Part shown: one piece after another, positions 12,569-21,012 of the stretch
How positions within the stretch are numbered: the first letter of the stretch is position 1
How the letters are laid out: each line of letters opens with the position of its first letter
Source: Actinomyces lilanjuaniae
Lineage (GTDB): Bacteria; Actinomycetota; Actinomycetes; Actinomycetales; Actinomycetaceae
Length of the DNA stretch: 64,000 bases
Reading direction: 5' to 3'
Assembly: GCF_003606385.1 (NCBI RefSeq)
Contig: NZ_CP032514.1
Coordinates: 1 to 64,000, forward strand
Position numbers and translations under genes: made by a program
Notes under the pieces: model-generated
Told to the model about the DNA's origin: nothing
Databases searched by the model: none
What the model saw: the letters and a program-made list of their open reading frames with translations, nothing else

Positions 12569-13435
12569 TTATACCTGGACCCGGTCGGGATGAGATCCCG
12601 TACGCTGGCCGCGGTCCAAGGCATCGATCGCCGCCACCTGCTCCTGGCTCAAGGTAAAGCCGAAGACGTCACCGTTGGTCCTGATGCGATCAGAATGCAC
12701 CGATTTGGGGATGACTACGAAGCCTTTTTGTAGATGCCAGCGGATGACTACCTGCGCCGGACTTACCTTCAGGTCCTGGGCTATCTGTACGACCACTGGG
12801 TCCTGAAGAACCTGTCCCCGGCCCAGCGGCGACCAGGACTGCGTAACGATACCAAGCCGCTCATGGATGCTACGCAGCGACTCCTGAGTCAGCCACGGAT
12901 GGAGCTCGACCTGGTTGACGGCTGGTACCACCCCGGTGGCCTCAGTGATACGGTGCAGGTGCTCAGCAGTGTAGTTCGATACCCCGATCGCCCGGACTCG
13001 ACCCGAGTCAAGAATCTTGATCATAGTGCGCCAGGTATCCACCAGGTCAATTCCCGCAGACATGGCCAGGGGCCAGTGCACCAGGAACAGGTCCAGGAAG
13101 TCCAACCCCAGGGCGTCGAGAGTGGCGTCAAGGCTGCGCAGCGCATCGTCCCGCCGGTGGTTGGGATTGTCGAGTTTGGAGGTGACAAACAACTCCTCGC
13201 GCTGTAGCCTGCTGGCCGCGAGAGCGCGGCCCACCCCTGCCTCGTTGCCGTACATCTGAGCCGTGTCGATATGTCGGTAGCCTAGCTCGAGCGCCGCCAG
13301 GACCACGTGCTCAGCGTCGTCATCAACTACTTTGTAGGTTCCGAGACCCAGTTGGGGGATCATCGGGGGTGTTGATGGTCCAGCGGGACTTATGCCGTGA
13401 GTCAGGGGGATGAGGTCTGCTGGCAGTCCGGTCAT
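12569..13435 (-). CDS. Aldo/keto reductase
   Basis: A 288-residue NADPH-dependent carbonyl reductase of the AKR superfamily, in the group containing 2,5-diketo-D-gluconate reductases. The catalytic tetrad is visible: Asp57 and Tyr62 in HIDTAQMYGNE, Lys87 in VTSKLDN, and His120 in FLVHWPL. The cofactor segment VIPKSVHSDRIRTN lies near the C-terminus. The open frame extends upstream, but the ATG at 13435 gives the family's usual N-terminus leading into PQLGLGTYKV. The ribosome site is weak. The physiological substrate cannot be inferred from the neighbours. Confidence 0.88.
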   Translation of the reverse strand: MTGLPADLIPLTHGISPAGPSTPPMIPQLGLGTYKVVDDDAEHVVLAALELGYRHIDTAQMYGNEAGVGRALAASRLQREELFVTSKLDNPNHRRDDALRSLDATLDALGLDFLDLFLVHWPLAMSAGIDLVDTWRTMIKILDSGRVRAIGVSNYTAEHLHRITEATGVVPAVNQVELHPWLTQESLRSIHERLGIVTQSWSPLGRGQVLQDPVVVQIAQDLKVSPAQVVIRWHLQKGFVVIPKSVHSDRIRTNGDVFGFTLSQEQVAAIDALDRGQRTGSHPDRVQV

Positions 13436-13492
13436 GGTGACAGGGTACACAGGAGCAGGGTGCGGGTACAGGCAGGCTGTGGTCGCACGGCA

Positions 13493-13528
13493 ACGGCGGT
13501 GGCGTACCCGCAGGTACACCACCGCCGT
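13493..13528. terminator. Strong hairpin downstream of the 13.6-14.3 kb gene
   Basis: A 16-base stem with one mismatch (left arm 13493-13508, right arm 13513-13528) closes a four-base loop. It lies about 100 bases after the stop of the minus-strand membrane protein gene and before the aldo/keto reductase. No T run follows on either strand, so a terminator role is an inference. Confidence 0.5.
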
Positions 13529-13627
13529 CTACGTGATTCAAGACTGCCTAGCCAGAGCAATACATAACTGCTGCGGACTGGGAGAAGACGATGCTAGGAC
13601 AGCCGCCGCGTGCAGGATCTATCCTGC

Positions 13628-14251
13628 TCAGGCCTCAGGGGCAGGAGGAGCTGGCGGGACGGTCGGCGGTTCCGTGCTGTCGCCCTGCTGAGCAGTGTCA
13701 GGGGTGGCCGCAGCGGGAGTAATGCCGTATCCAGTGTCCTGGGCATCAGTGGAGTCTGCCCAGTACTCTTCTGCCCAGGGGTCCTCTACCGGCTGGCTAC
13801 GACGCCACATGACGTAGGCAGCGCTGGCTGTCGCACCGGCGAGAGCCAGCCAACCCAGTGTCTTGAGGACGCGATGCTTCTTCTGCTTCTTCACAGGAAC
13901 CTCCAATGCGGCGGACTTTGCGGCGACGGCCGCGCGCTGAGCGCGTTCCGTCAGGTTGCCGTCCGCCTGGGCAGCAGCCTGGGCGGCGACAGCGGCACGT
14001 TGCGCGCGGGGCACGTAGTCTTCCACGACGCGTAGCCGGGCTTCCTCAACCACAGGTTCCAGTCGGACCTGGGTGTCCTTAGCGGCACGAGCAACATCCG
14101 CACGCGCTTTACTGACACGTGGCGCCAGCCACACGGCAGTGCGGGCAGCCCGGTCAGCAACCGTCTCAGCAAGAGAGGCGGCCCCCTGGCGGAGTTGACC
14201 ACTGTCAATTTTTGCGTGGGTCTTGCAGCACGTCTTCTTGCAGCACAGCAT
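13628..14251 (-). CDS. Small actinobacterial membrane protein with Cys-rich N-terminus
   Basis: I do not recognise a named family. The 207-residue product starts MLCCKKTCCKTH, with four cysteines in two CC pairs. A long Ala/Arg-rich helical stretch (about 20-115) contains a repeated QRAAVAA motif. A basic KKQKKHR patch precedes a single membrane segment (about 130-149), then an acidic, aromatic PWAEEYW stretch and a Pro/Thr-rich tail. GAGGGAG lies ten bases upstream of the ATG, supporting this start. It is divergent from the cyclophilin gene. The topology suggests an inner-membrane anchored helical protein. Confidence 0.7.
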   Translation of the reverse strand: MLCCKKTCCKTHAKIDSGQLRQGAASLAETVADRAARTAVWLAPRVSKARADVARAAKDTQVRLEPVVEEARLRVVEDYVPRAQRAAVAAQAAAQADGNLTERAQRAAVAAKSAALEVPVKKQKKHRVLKTLGWLALAGATASAAYVMWRRSQPVEDPWAEEYWADSTDAQDTGYGITPAAATPDTAQQGDSTEPPTVPPAPPAPEA

Positions 14252-14407
14252 GATGTCGCTCCCTCGCTCGGGACGGAAGGTAGAACAGAAACTATGGTCG
14301 CACTGCCGCGGTGATCGTGCCCAACGGAGGAACCGGGGTTTTGCCTGGGGTGAACAGCGTAACGGTCAAGGTGGCGGCTACTGCCCCAAGGGCCAAGCCG
14401 TGCAACC

Positions 14408-14938
14408 ATGGCTGCTATGGAAGCGACTCTTCACACGAACCACGGTGACATCCGCCTCGAGCTCTATCCTGAGCAAGCCCCCAAGACCGTCTCCAACTTC
14501 GTGGGGCTGGCGACAGGTGAGAAGGCATGGACTGACCCGCGCACAGGGGAAGAGTCCAACGCGCCGCTGTACGACAACGTCATCTTCCACCGGGTGATCC
14601 CTGGCTTTATGATCCAGGGGGGCGACCCCCTGGGGACCGGTACCGGTGGTCCGGGGTACGTGTTCGACGACGAGATCGACCCCTCCCTCACCTTCGCTGC
14701 TCCCTACGTGCTGGCTATGGCCAACGCCGGCAGGCGGCTGGGGAGAGGGACCAACGGCTCACAGTTCTTCATTACCACGGCACCCACTGAGTGGCTCCAG
14801 GGAAAGCACACGATCTTTGGTGCGGTGACGGACGCTGCCTCCAGGCAGGTTGTCGACGCTATTGCCGGCGTCGCCACTGACCAGCGTGACCGCCCCGTGG
14901 AGGACGTCGTCATCACCTCCGTATCCATCATGCCGTGA
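14408..14938 (+). CDS. Cyclophilin-type peptidyl-prolyl cis-trans isomerase
   Basis: A 176-residue single-domain cyclophilin without a signal peptide, so probably cytoplasmic. Active-site motifs are visible: FHRVIPGFMIQGGDP (catalytic Arg, with Phe and Gln), MANAG, GSQFFITT and the KHTIFGAV segment containing the usual His. The insertion between NFVGLATGEK and YDNVIFHR is typical of actinobacterial PpiA/PpiB near the origin. ATG 14408 and ATG 14417 are both possible starts; neither has a strong ribosome site. Rhomboid follows on the same strand after 154 bases. Confidence 0.93.
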   Translation: MAAMEATLHTNHGDIRLELYPEQAPKTVSNFVGLATGEKAWTDPRTGEESNAPLYDNVIFHRVIPGFMIQGGDPLGTGTGGPGYVFDDEIDPSLTFAAPYVLAMANAGRRLGRGTNGSQFFITTAPTEWLQGKHTIFGAVTDAASRQVVDAIAGVATDQRDRPVEDVVITSVSIMP

Positions 14939-15092
14939 GCCCCGCCCCGTCAGTGCAGGTTGTCAGCCTGAGAGCGCCCCTCCCAGCAAGCGGTTGGTCC
15001 CTGTCCGGTTCCGTCCTTGCCAGCCCCGACGGCCAGCCTCGACCGCACTGGCACGCAGTGAGAGACGCGCTACGGTTTCACAGGAAAAATAG

Positions 15093-15947
15093 ATGAGTCA
15101 GCAGCCTGTCTCCACTCCTCCTGTCTGCCCTCGACACCCACAGACTGCTGCCTATGTGCGTTGCCAGCGTTGTGGTCGCCCGGTGTGTCCTGAGTGCCAG
15201 GTTCCTAGCCCTGTCGGTGTCCACTGTGTGGACTGCGTACGTACCTCGCAAGCAGGTCGGCGGCGTGTGCGCACTGTCCTGGGTGGCAGACCGACGTCAG
15301 GAACTGCTGTAACCAACATGCTGATCTTGGCCTGCGTCGTGGTGTATATAGCCCAGTTTCTCCTTCAGACCGCCTCCATCCCCCTGGACCGGCTGCTCGG
15401 ATTCGTCCCCGCTGCTGCCCTGGAGGAGCCGTGGCGGTTCCTGAGTACCGCTTTTCTCCACGGGCCACCGCTTCACCTGGCATTCAACATGTGGGCGCTG
15501 TGGGTCCTGGGCTCTGTCCTGGAACCGCTGCTGGGACGCTGGCGGTTCCTCGCTGTCTACCTTCTGAGCGCCCTGGGCGGGTCTGTGATGATCTACCTGC
15601 TGGCCTCCCCGGCCTCCCAGGACTGGGTCACCTTGACGGTCGGCGCCTCAGGCGCGGTCTTTGGCCTGTTTGCCACGACGTTTGTGGTACAGCGACGCCT
15701 CGGACGTGACACCTCTCAGATTGTGGGGCTACTGGTCCTCAATGCCGTGATCTCCCTCCTTGGTGCCAACATATCGTGGCAAGGCCACTTGGGGGGGCTG
15801 CTCACCGGCGGCCTGCTGGCGGCGGTTTTTGCGTGGGCGCCCAGAGACAGACGCAGCCTGTACGGCGTTGTGGCGACAGTCGGTGCTGCTGTGGTCCTGG
15901 TGGCCCTGGTGCTTGTCCGCAGCCTGCTGGTCCAAGGACCTGGGTGA
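15093..15947 (+). CDS. Rhomboid family intramembrane serine protease
   Basis: This enzyme cleaves membrane-spanning substrates within the bilayer. The 284-residue product has six or more membrane segments. The catalytic serine is in GASGAVFG (Ser186) and the partner His232 in WQGHLGG. The oxyanion-loop segment HLAFNMWALW is present near 128. An N-terminal cytoplasmic Cys/His-rich zinc-binding module (B-box-like; cysteines at 12, 24, 27, 32, 35, 45 and 48) precedes the protease domain. AGGA lies about seven bases before the ATG. The substrate is unknown. Confidence 0.92.
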   Translation: MSQQPVSTPPVCPRHPQTAAYVRCQRCGRPVCPECQVPSPVGVHCVDCVRTSQAGRRRVRTVLGGRPTSGTAVTNMLILACVVVYIAQFLLQTASIPLDRLLGFVPAAALEEPWRFLSTAFLHGPPLHLAFNMWALWVLGSVLEPLLGRWRFLAVYLLSALGGSVMIYLLASPASQDWVTLTVGASGAVFGLFATTFVVQRRLGRDTSQIVGLLVLNAVISLLGANISWQGHLGGLLTGGLLAAVFAWAPRDRRSLYGVVATVGAAVVLVALVLVRSLLVQGPG

Positions 15948-16006
15948 CTGTCATGCCCTGCTGGTGTCCATGGAGGCCAGTCAATAACTGAATGACACCG
16001 ATGTGG

Positions 16007-16082
16007 TTGTCCCCAGGTGTGGACACATCTGTGGAATCACATCGCTGTAGTTATCCACATGTGTGTACTCACCTGGGGACAA
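16007..16082. repeat. 13-bp inverted repeat enclosing DnaA-box-like sites
   Basis: Perfect 13-base inverted arms (16007-16019 and 16070-16082, TTGTCCCCAGGTG and its complement) flank three DnaA-box-like 9-mers: TGTGGACAC at 16018, TGTGGAATC at 16030 and a consensus TTATCCACA at 16051-16059. The block from 16030 matches oriC sequence at 1897 in 18 of 20 positions. It lies between the convergent rhomboid and crgA genes. A role in DnaA binding is inferred from sequence only. Confidence 0.65.
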
Positions 16083-16126
16083 ACGCTCCCAGTGCTGTGT
16101 ACCCCTGTTCACGGGCGGGTACCGCG

Positions 16127-16504
16127 TTACCTCCAGCGAAGAAGCCCCAGGAAGCCCACCATCATGATGAGAAAGCCGATGTAGAGGTTGCCGTTGAGGA
16201 GCCAGTCGGAGGCGTGGTTCTCCTGGAAGTACGGGATCGGGTACTGTCCCTGGAAGAGGTAGGTGATCACGACCCAGAGCAGGCCGATAACCAGGAGAGA
16301 CACCATCGTCGGGGCGTACCAGCGGGGGGAGGAGGTGTCTCTCACCTTGGTAGGAGTACGGGAGACCCGGTTGGCTGCCGCCCGGGACTGCTCCTCCAGC
16401 GCCCTGGCGCGCTTTGCCGGGTTACCTGACCGTAGTGCGTGCCTCAGGTCGGTATCGGACAGGCGCGGCTCGGTGTTCTTCCCAGACTTCTTCCACAGGG
16501 CCAC
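16127..16504 (-). CDS. crgA: Cell division protein CrgA
   Basis: CrgA is a small septal membrane protein that in mycobacteria interacts with FtsZ, FtsQ, FtsI and the wall synthesis machinery. The conserved core SPRWYAPTMVSLLVIGLLWVV begins a first membrane segment. The YPIPYFQ loop and a second segment ending MMVGFLGLLRWR complete the UPF0233 signature. The frame opens at a GTG at 16546, but GTG 16504 has GAGGAG six bases upstream, so a 125-residue product is preferred. It is divergent from the sortase gene; both lie near the wall-growth operon. Confidence 0.9.
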   Translation of the reverse strand: MALWKKSGKNTEPRLSDTDLRHALRSGNPAKRARALEEQSRAAANRVSRTPTKVRDTSSPRWYAPTMVSLLVIGLLWVVITYLFQGQYPIPYFQENHASDWLLNGNLYIGFLIMMVGFLGLLRWR

Positions 16505-16683
16505 GTGGGTCTCCTCACTGGCGGTTGGCGGTTTGGGGACCGCCACAAGTACGTATTCCGCCCTAGCCTAGAGCATGGCGCGAGACGTCCTGGACGTCTG
16601 TACTGTGATACGTCCACCACGGGAGACCTTGCGCTTATCCTGGTCTGCCACCAGACTGGGCCTCCCACACCGAAAGAGGTCTG

Positions 16684-17463
16684 ATGTCCAGAACCCATTC
16701 TGTGCGCCCCCCGGTGCAGGCTCGTGACCGCAAGCGTGGTAGACGTTTTGTCAACGCGATCCTCACCGGTGTCGGAGAACTTCTTATCACCTCGGGACTC
16801 GTTGTTGCCCTGTTCCTGGTCTGGCAGCTGTGGTGGACGGGGATAGATGCCTCGGCAAGCGCCGCTGCTGCTACGACGAGCTTTGAGCAGACCCAGGTGG
16901 ACTCTCCTGAGGTGGAGGGCACCCGCCACTATGAGGACCCTCCTGCGGTCCGCCCGGTCGGGAACGGACAGACGATCGGGATGCTTGTCGTGCCCAAGTG
17001 GTACGGTGTCACGAACAACAACATGCCCGTGATCGAGGGCACGGGATCTGATGTCCTGGACCAGGCAGCTGCTGGTCACTACCCGGAGACCCAGCAGGTT
17101 GGTGAGGTCGGGAACTTTGCTGTGGCCGCCCACCGTCGTACCTACGGCAACTCCTTCAGGCGTATTGACCTCCTGGAGGAGGGTGACGAGGTGATTATCT
17201 CGACTGCCGATACCTGGTATGTCTACACGGTCACCAGTCATGAGATTGTCATGCCTGACCAGGTTGAAGTCCTCGCTCCTGTTCCCGGGGAACCGACAGC
17301 GACGCCCACCACCGCCATGCTGACGATGACGACCTGTCACGGGGAGACGACCGGGGAGTGGGGCAACGACCGCCGCTGGATTGTCCACGCGGAGCTCTCC
17401 TACTGGATGGATCGCTCTGAGGGGCGTCCCGCATCAGTTCTCAACGACCCGGAGGTGAACTGA
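16684..17463 (+). CDS. Class E sortase
   Basis: A membrane-anchored transpeptidase that attaches secreted proteins to peptidoglycan; class E enzymes typically recognise LAXTG-like signals. The 259-residue product has a basic N-terminus, one membrane segment (about 27-50) and a sortase beta-barrel. The catalytic residues are visible: His150 in VAAHRRTYG, Cys218 in MTTCHG and Arg230/231 in NDRRWIVHA. The stop overlaps the ATG of a small membrane protein. The position between crgA and the pknB operon is typical of actinobacteria. Confidence 0.94.
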   Translation: MSRTHSVRPPVQARDRKRGRRFVNAILTGVGELLITSGLVVALFLVWQLWWTGIDASASAAAATTSFEQTQVDSPEVEGTRHYEDPPAVRPVGNGQTIGMLVVPKWYGVTNNNMPVIEGTGSDVLDQAAAGHYPETQQVGEVGNFAVAAHRRTYGNSFRRIDLLEEGDEVIISTADTWYVYTVTSHEIVMPDQVEVLAPVPGEPTATPTTAMLTMTTCHGETTGEWGNDRRWIVHAELSYWMDRSEGRPASVLNDPEVN

Positions 17464-17621
17464 TGTACGGCTGGATCTGGAGACATCTGCCCGGACCCTG
17501 GTGGCTGCGGGCACTTCAGGCGCTCCTCCTGACAGCGGCAGTGGTCTACCTGCTTATGGAGGTCGTCTTCCCGTGGGCGAACGAGACGTGGAACTTGTCC
17601 GGAAACGCCGACGTGGGCTAG
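17463..17621 (+). CDS. 52-residue membrane protein coupled to sortase
   Basis: The ATG shares a base with the sortase stop (TGATG). The product begins MYGWIWRHLPGPWWLRAL, continues with one membrane segment (about 17-35) and ends VFPWANETWNLSGNADVG. Similar tiny proteins, with a xPGPWxxR start and a VFPW motif after the membrane helix, recur next to actinobacterial class E sortases (from memory, not checked). The coupling suggests it assists or anchors the sortase. The function is unknown. Confidence 0.75.
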   Translation: MYGWIWRHLPGPWWLRALQALLLTAAVVYLLMEVVFPWANETWNLSGNADVG

Positions 17622-17713
17622 GGCGGTGCTAGCCCCTCAACGGTAGGTGGAGCAAAGCACCGGTATAGAAATAGAAGAGAGGAAGAGATGTCGTCGCCCA
17701 CTGCGACGTACGT

Positions 17714-19765
17714 CTACTCCTGATCCTGGGAGTCCTCCTCGTCGTCGGCAGCAGCCTCCTCACCGTTGTTCTGAGGACCGTCGGAGACGGTTAGCCTGAC
17801 TCGCGTACCACGTTCCACCTCGGAGCCTGGTGACGGGCTGACAGAGATGACGTCTCCTGCTGGAACCGAGTCAGAGGAGGCGAGATCAGCCTCGCCGTCG
17901 ACGCTCAGCCCGGCACCCTCCAGGGTAGCCACCGCTTCCTGCTGGCTCATACCGGCCACGTCAGGCACGACAACCGCCTCGGCTGTAGAGGCTGACGTGG
18001 CTGGGGACGTGGCCGTCGGTGTCGGGGTGCCCGCACCGCTGGAGACCACGATATTGACCTCGGTGCCCTGGGAGACCTGGGTGCCGGCTGCTGGGTCAGA
18101 CGAGATCACCGTGCCCTCAGCGACACTGCTGGAAGAGTCCTGGCTGACGTTACCGACACTCAGGCCGACAGATGTCAGTGCCTCACGGGCCTCCGCCTGG
18201 GTCATACCGGTCAGGTCCGGGACCTGGGTCTCCCCGGTGGACAGGACCAGAGACACGGTCGAACCGCGCTGTACTGGGTTGCCAGCGACAGGGTCGGTGC
18301 GGATAACCCTGTCCTTGGCGACAGTTCCCGAGTCCTCCGTCGTGGCGTTACCGACCTGCAGCCCGGCCTCCTCAAGGGTGGTGCGGGCCTCGTCCTGGGT
18401 CTTGCCGGAGACGTCGGGCACATCAACCATGGCTGAGCCCCCCGAGAAGTAGACGGTAATGGTGGTGCCTGTCACGGCAGAGGTACCGGCCTCAGGGTCG
18501 GATGAGACGGCAAGACCCTCGTCGATCGTGTTGTGCGAGACGTCCTCACCTCGGCTGAAAACCAGCCCAACTGCCTCTACGGCTTCGCGTGCCTCGTCCT
18601 CAGTCATCTCAGCGATGTCGGGGACGGCGACCTCGGTCGGGGAGGCCGAGGGCTCAGGAGCAGGGGTACCTCCGATACGGCCGGAGGCGTACAGTCCCGC
18701 GACCACTGCGGCAGCCAGGAGCAGGACCACCAGCAGCGCACGTAGCCACAGGCGCCCTCTGCGCTGTGACGGCGCGGACTGCGCCTTGTCGGAGGAGTCC
18801 GCCGGTGCCGGAGCCTGGGAGCCGACCGCCTGGGCGGCAGCGGGGGCAGTCGCAGACGCCGCTCCAGCGGCTGCCCAGGAGTCTGCCGCGGGTGCGGCCA
18901 CCGCCAGTCCCTGGGCAGCCGCCTGCAGGTCAGCACGCATGTGGGCGGCATCCTGGTAGCGGTCCTCGCGGCTCTTGGCCAGGGACTTGAGAATGACCCG
19001 GTCCAAGGACTCGGGCACGTCCGCCGCCAGTGCGGAGGGGCGGCGGGGGATCTCACGCACATGCTGGTAGGCGATGGCCACAGCGGAGTCGCCCTGGAAG
19101 GGCGGCTGACCAGTCAGCAGCTCGTAGAGGAGGCAGCCGGTGGAGTACAGGTCGGAGCGGGCATCGACGCTCTCTCCCCGGGCCTGCTCTGGTGACAGGT
19201 ACTGGGCTGTACCGACTACCGTGTGGGTCTGGGTGACGGTGGAGGCCGAGTCCTCAATGGCACGGGCGATACCGAAGTCCATGACCTTGACCGACCCGGT
19301 CGAGGTCAGCATGATATTGCCAGGCTTGATGTCGCGGTGGACGATACCTGTGCGGTGAGAATACTCCAGGGCGTCAAGGACACCGGTGACGATCTCTACG
19401 GCCTCAGTGATAGGGACCGCCTCACCCTCGCTAAGGAGCTCGCGTACAGAGTGGCCCTCGACATACTCCATGACGATATAGGGGACCAGCCTGACGGCGC
19501 CGGAGTGCTGTGGCAGCTCCTCCTCGCCGGAGTCGTAGACGGCGACGACCGCGGGGTGGTTGAGTGCGGCAGCGGATTGTGCCTCACGGCGGAATCGCTC
19601 CTGGAAGGTGGGGTCGCCAGCAATGTCTGAGCGCAGCAGCTTGATGGCCACCCAACGTGACAGCCGGGTGTCGTAGCCAAGGTGCACCTCGGCCATGCCT
19701 CCACGTCCAATGAGATCGCGGATCTCATAGCGGCCCGCGAGGACCTGGGGGAACTGACTGGTCAC
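17714..19765 (-). CDS. pknB: Ser/Thr protein kinase with four PASTA domains
   Basis: PknB senses muropeptides or lipid II through its extracellular PASTA domains and phosphorylates division and wall-synthesis proteins. The 683-residue product has a kinase domain (about 10-275; glycine loop GRGGMAEV, Lys42, HRD 143-145, DFG 163-165). An Ala/Pro-rich juxtamembrane linker leads to a membrane segment near 340-362. Four PASTA repeats follow, starting near 380, 446, 513 and 598, and the C-terminal tail is acidic. The ATG overlaps the pknA stop by four bases. It is the last gene of the operon starting at fhaA. Confidence 0.96.
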   Translation of the reverse strand: MTSQFPQVLAGRYEIRDLIGRGGMAEVHLGYDTRLSRWVAIKLLRSDIAGDPTFQERFRREAQSAAALNHPAVVAVYDSGEEELPQHSGAVRLVPYIVMEYVEGHSVRELLSEGEAVPITEAVEIVTGVLDALEYSHRTGIVHRDIKPGNIMLTSTGSVKVMDFGIARAIEDSASTVTQTHTVVGTAQYLSPEQARGESVDARSDLYSTGCLLYELLTGQPPFQGDSAVAIAYQHVREIPRRPSALAADVPESLDRVILKSLAKSREDRYQDAAHMRADLQAAAQGLAVAAPAADSWAAAGAASATAPAAAQAVGSQAPAPADSSDKAQSAPSQRRGRLWLRALLVVLLLAAAVVAGLYASGRIGGTPAPEPSASPTEVAVPDIAEMTEDEAREAVEAVGLVFSRGEDVSHNTIDEGLAVSSDPEAGTSAVTGTTITVYFSGGSAMVDVPDVSGKTQDEARTTLEEAGLQVGNATTEDSGTVAKDRVIRTDPVAGNPVQRGSTVSLVLSTGETQVPDLTGMTQAEAREALTSVGLSVGNVSQDSSSSVAEGTVISSDPAAGTQVSQGTEVNIVVSSGAGTPTPTATSPATSASTAEAVVVPDVAGMSQQEAVATLEGAGLSVDGEADLASSDSVPAGDVISVSPSPGSEVERGTRVRLTVSDGPQNNGEEAAADDEEDSQDQE

Positions 19766-21012
19766 AGTACCTCCTTGACAGGGAAACCGGCACCCGAGGT
19801 CGCTGTCGTCGAGGCCTCAGGAGCTGGGTCAAGCGTACCTAGACCTGCCAGGACTGCGCTCACAGCCAGAACGAGGACGAAGAACCGCAGGGACGGCAGG
19901 CGCATACCCATAAAGCGGCGGCCGGAGGCGTGCCTGGGAGTGCCTTCCGGGGCGTCCTCGGAGTTCTGCTGGCTCCGGGCGCCTCCGGGCTGGCTGACGG
20001 CCTTGGGTGTCGCGGCTGCACCGGGGGTCTGCGGGTGCGCAGGCTGGGCTGTCTGTCTCGGCCGGGTCGGATGGGTCGAGAACGCAGAGTCCCTGGTAGA
20101 GCCCTCGGGCTGAGGAGCCTCGTGTCCGGGCTCCTGGCGGCGGCCTGTCGCTTCCCAGCCCAGTGCCCCGCTGGAGGTCCAGGGCTCAGGTGGCAGGTTG
20201 ACCACGATACGGTCCAGGGTGCGGGCTACCTCCCGGGCCGAGGCAGGACGGTCCTTCGGCTTCTTTGCCAACAGGCTTAGGACGACGTCGCTGACCTGGG
20301 GAGGCAGGGTGTCCGGAAGCGGAGGAACGTCGTCGTTGACGTGGGAGAAGGCGATGTCTACCTGGGTGGCGCCAGTGAATGGGCGCCGCCCAGCCAGTGC
20401 CTCATAGGCGATAATCCCCAGGCCGTAGAGGTCACCGGCAGGAGTGGCCATGTTGCCCATGGCCTGCTCGGGGGCAAGGTACTGGGCTGTGCCCATGACC
20501 ATGCCGGAGGCGGTCATCGGCCGCTGGTTCAAGCCGGTGGAGATGCCGAAGTCCGTCAGCTTGGCCAGGCCCTCACGGTTGATGAGGATGTTGGAGGGCT
20601 TGACGTCACGGTGTACGACCCCAGAGTCGTGCACGACCTGGAGGGCGCGGGCAACCTGGGCTAGGACGGGCAGGATCTCCGAGGGGGGGAGGGTGCCCCG
20701 CTCCGTCAGGATGTCGGACAGCGCCCTGCCCTGGACTAGCTCCATGACGATCCAGCCTGTGCCCTCTTTCTCCCCCGAGTCCAGGACTACCGCAAGATTG
20801 GGGTGGCGCAGGCCGCGGGAATTGGTGGCCTCGGCACGCAGACGCGACAGGAAGATCTCGTCGCCAGCCAACTCTGGTCGCAGGATCTTGACGGCAACGG
20901 CCCGGCCCGAGCGCAGGTCCGTGGCCCGCCATACCTCGCCCATACCTCCCAGGGCGATACGCTCCACCAGGGTGTAGCGGCCCTGGAGCTCCAAGCCGAC
21001 ACGAGGTCTCAC
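19762..21012 (-). CDS. pknA: Ser/Thr protein kinase PknA
   Basis: A 416-residue eukaryotic-type kinase paired with PknB in controlling cell shape and division. The glycine-loop region is LGGMGEVW, the catalytic lysine is Lys42, HRD is at 134-136 and DFG at 154-156; the activation segment ends in GTAQYLAPEQA. A disordered Pro/Gln-rich linker (about 290-365) leads to one membrane segment (about 375-393) and a short outside tail without PASTA domains. It overlaps pbpA and pknB by four bases at each end. Confidence 0.94.
   Translation of the reverse strand: MRPRVGLELQGRYTLVERIALGGMGEVWRATDLRSGRAVAVKILRPELAGDEIFLSRLRAEATNSRGLRHPNLAVVLDSGEKEGTGWIVMELVQGRALSDILTERGTLPPSEILPVLAQVARALQVVHDSGVVHRDVKPSNILINREGLAKLTDFGISTGLNQRPMTASGMVMGTAQYLAPEQAMGNMATPAGDLYGLGIIAYEALAGRRPFTGATQVDIAFSHVNDDVPPLPDTLPPQVSDVVLSLLAKKPKDRPASAREVARTLDRIVVNLPPEPWTSSGALGWEATGRRQEPGHEAPQPEGSTRDSAFSTHPTRPRQTAQPAHPQTPGAAATPKAVSQPGGARSQQNSEDAPEGTPRHASGRRFMGMRLPSLRFFVLVLAVSAVLAGLGTLDPAPEASTTATSGAGFPVKEVL

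Noticed and set aside
16007..16082. Simple bidirectional terminator between rhomboid and crgA
   Set aside because: The arms are separated by 50 bases and have no T run, while the loop is filled with DnaA-box-like sites.
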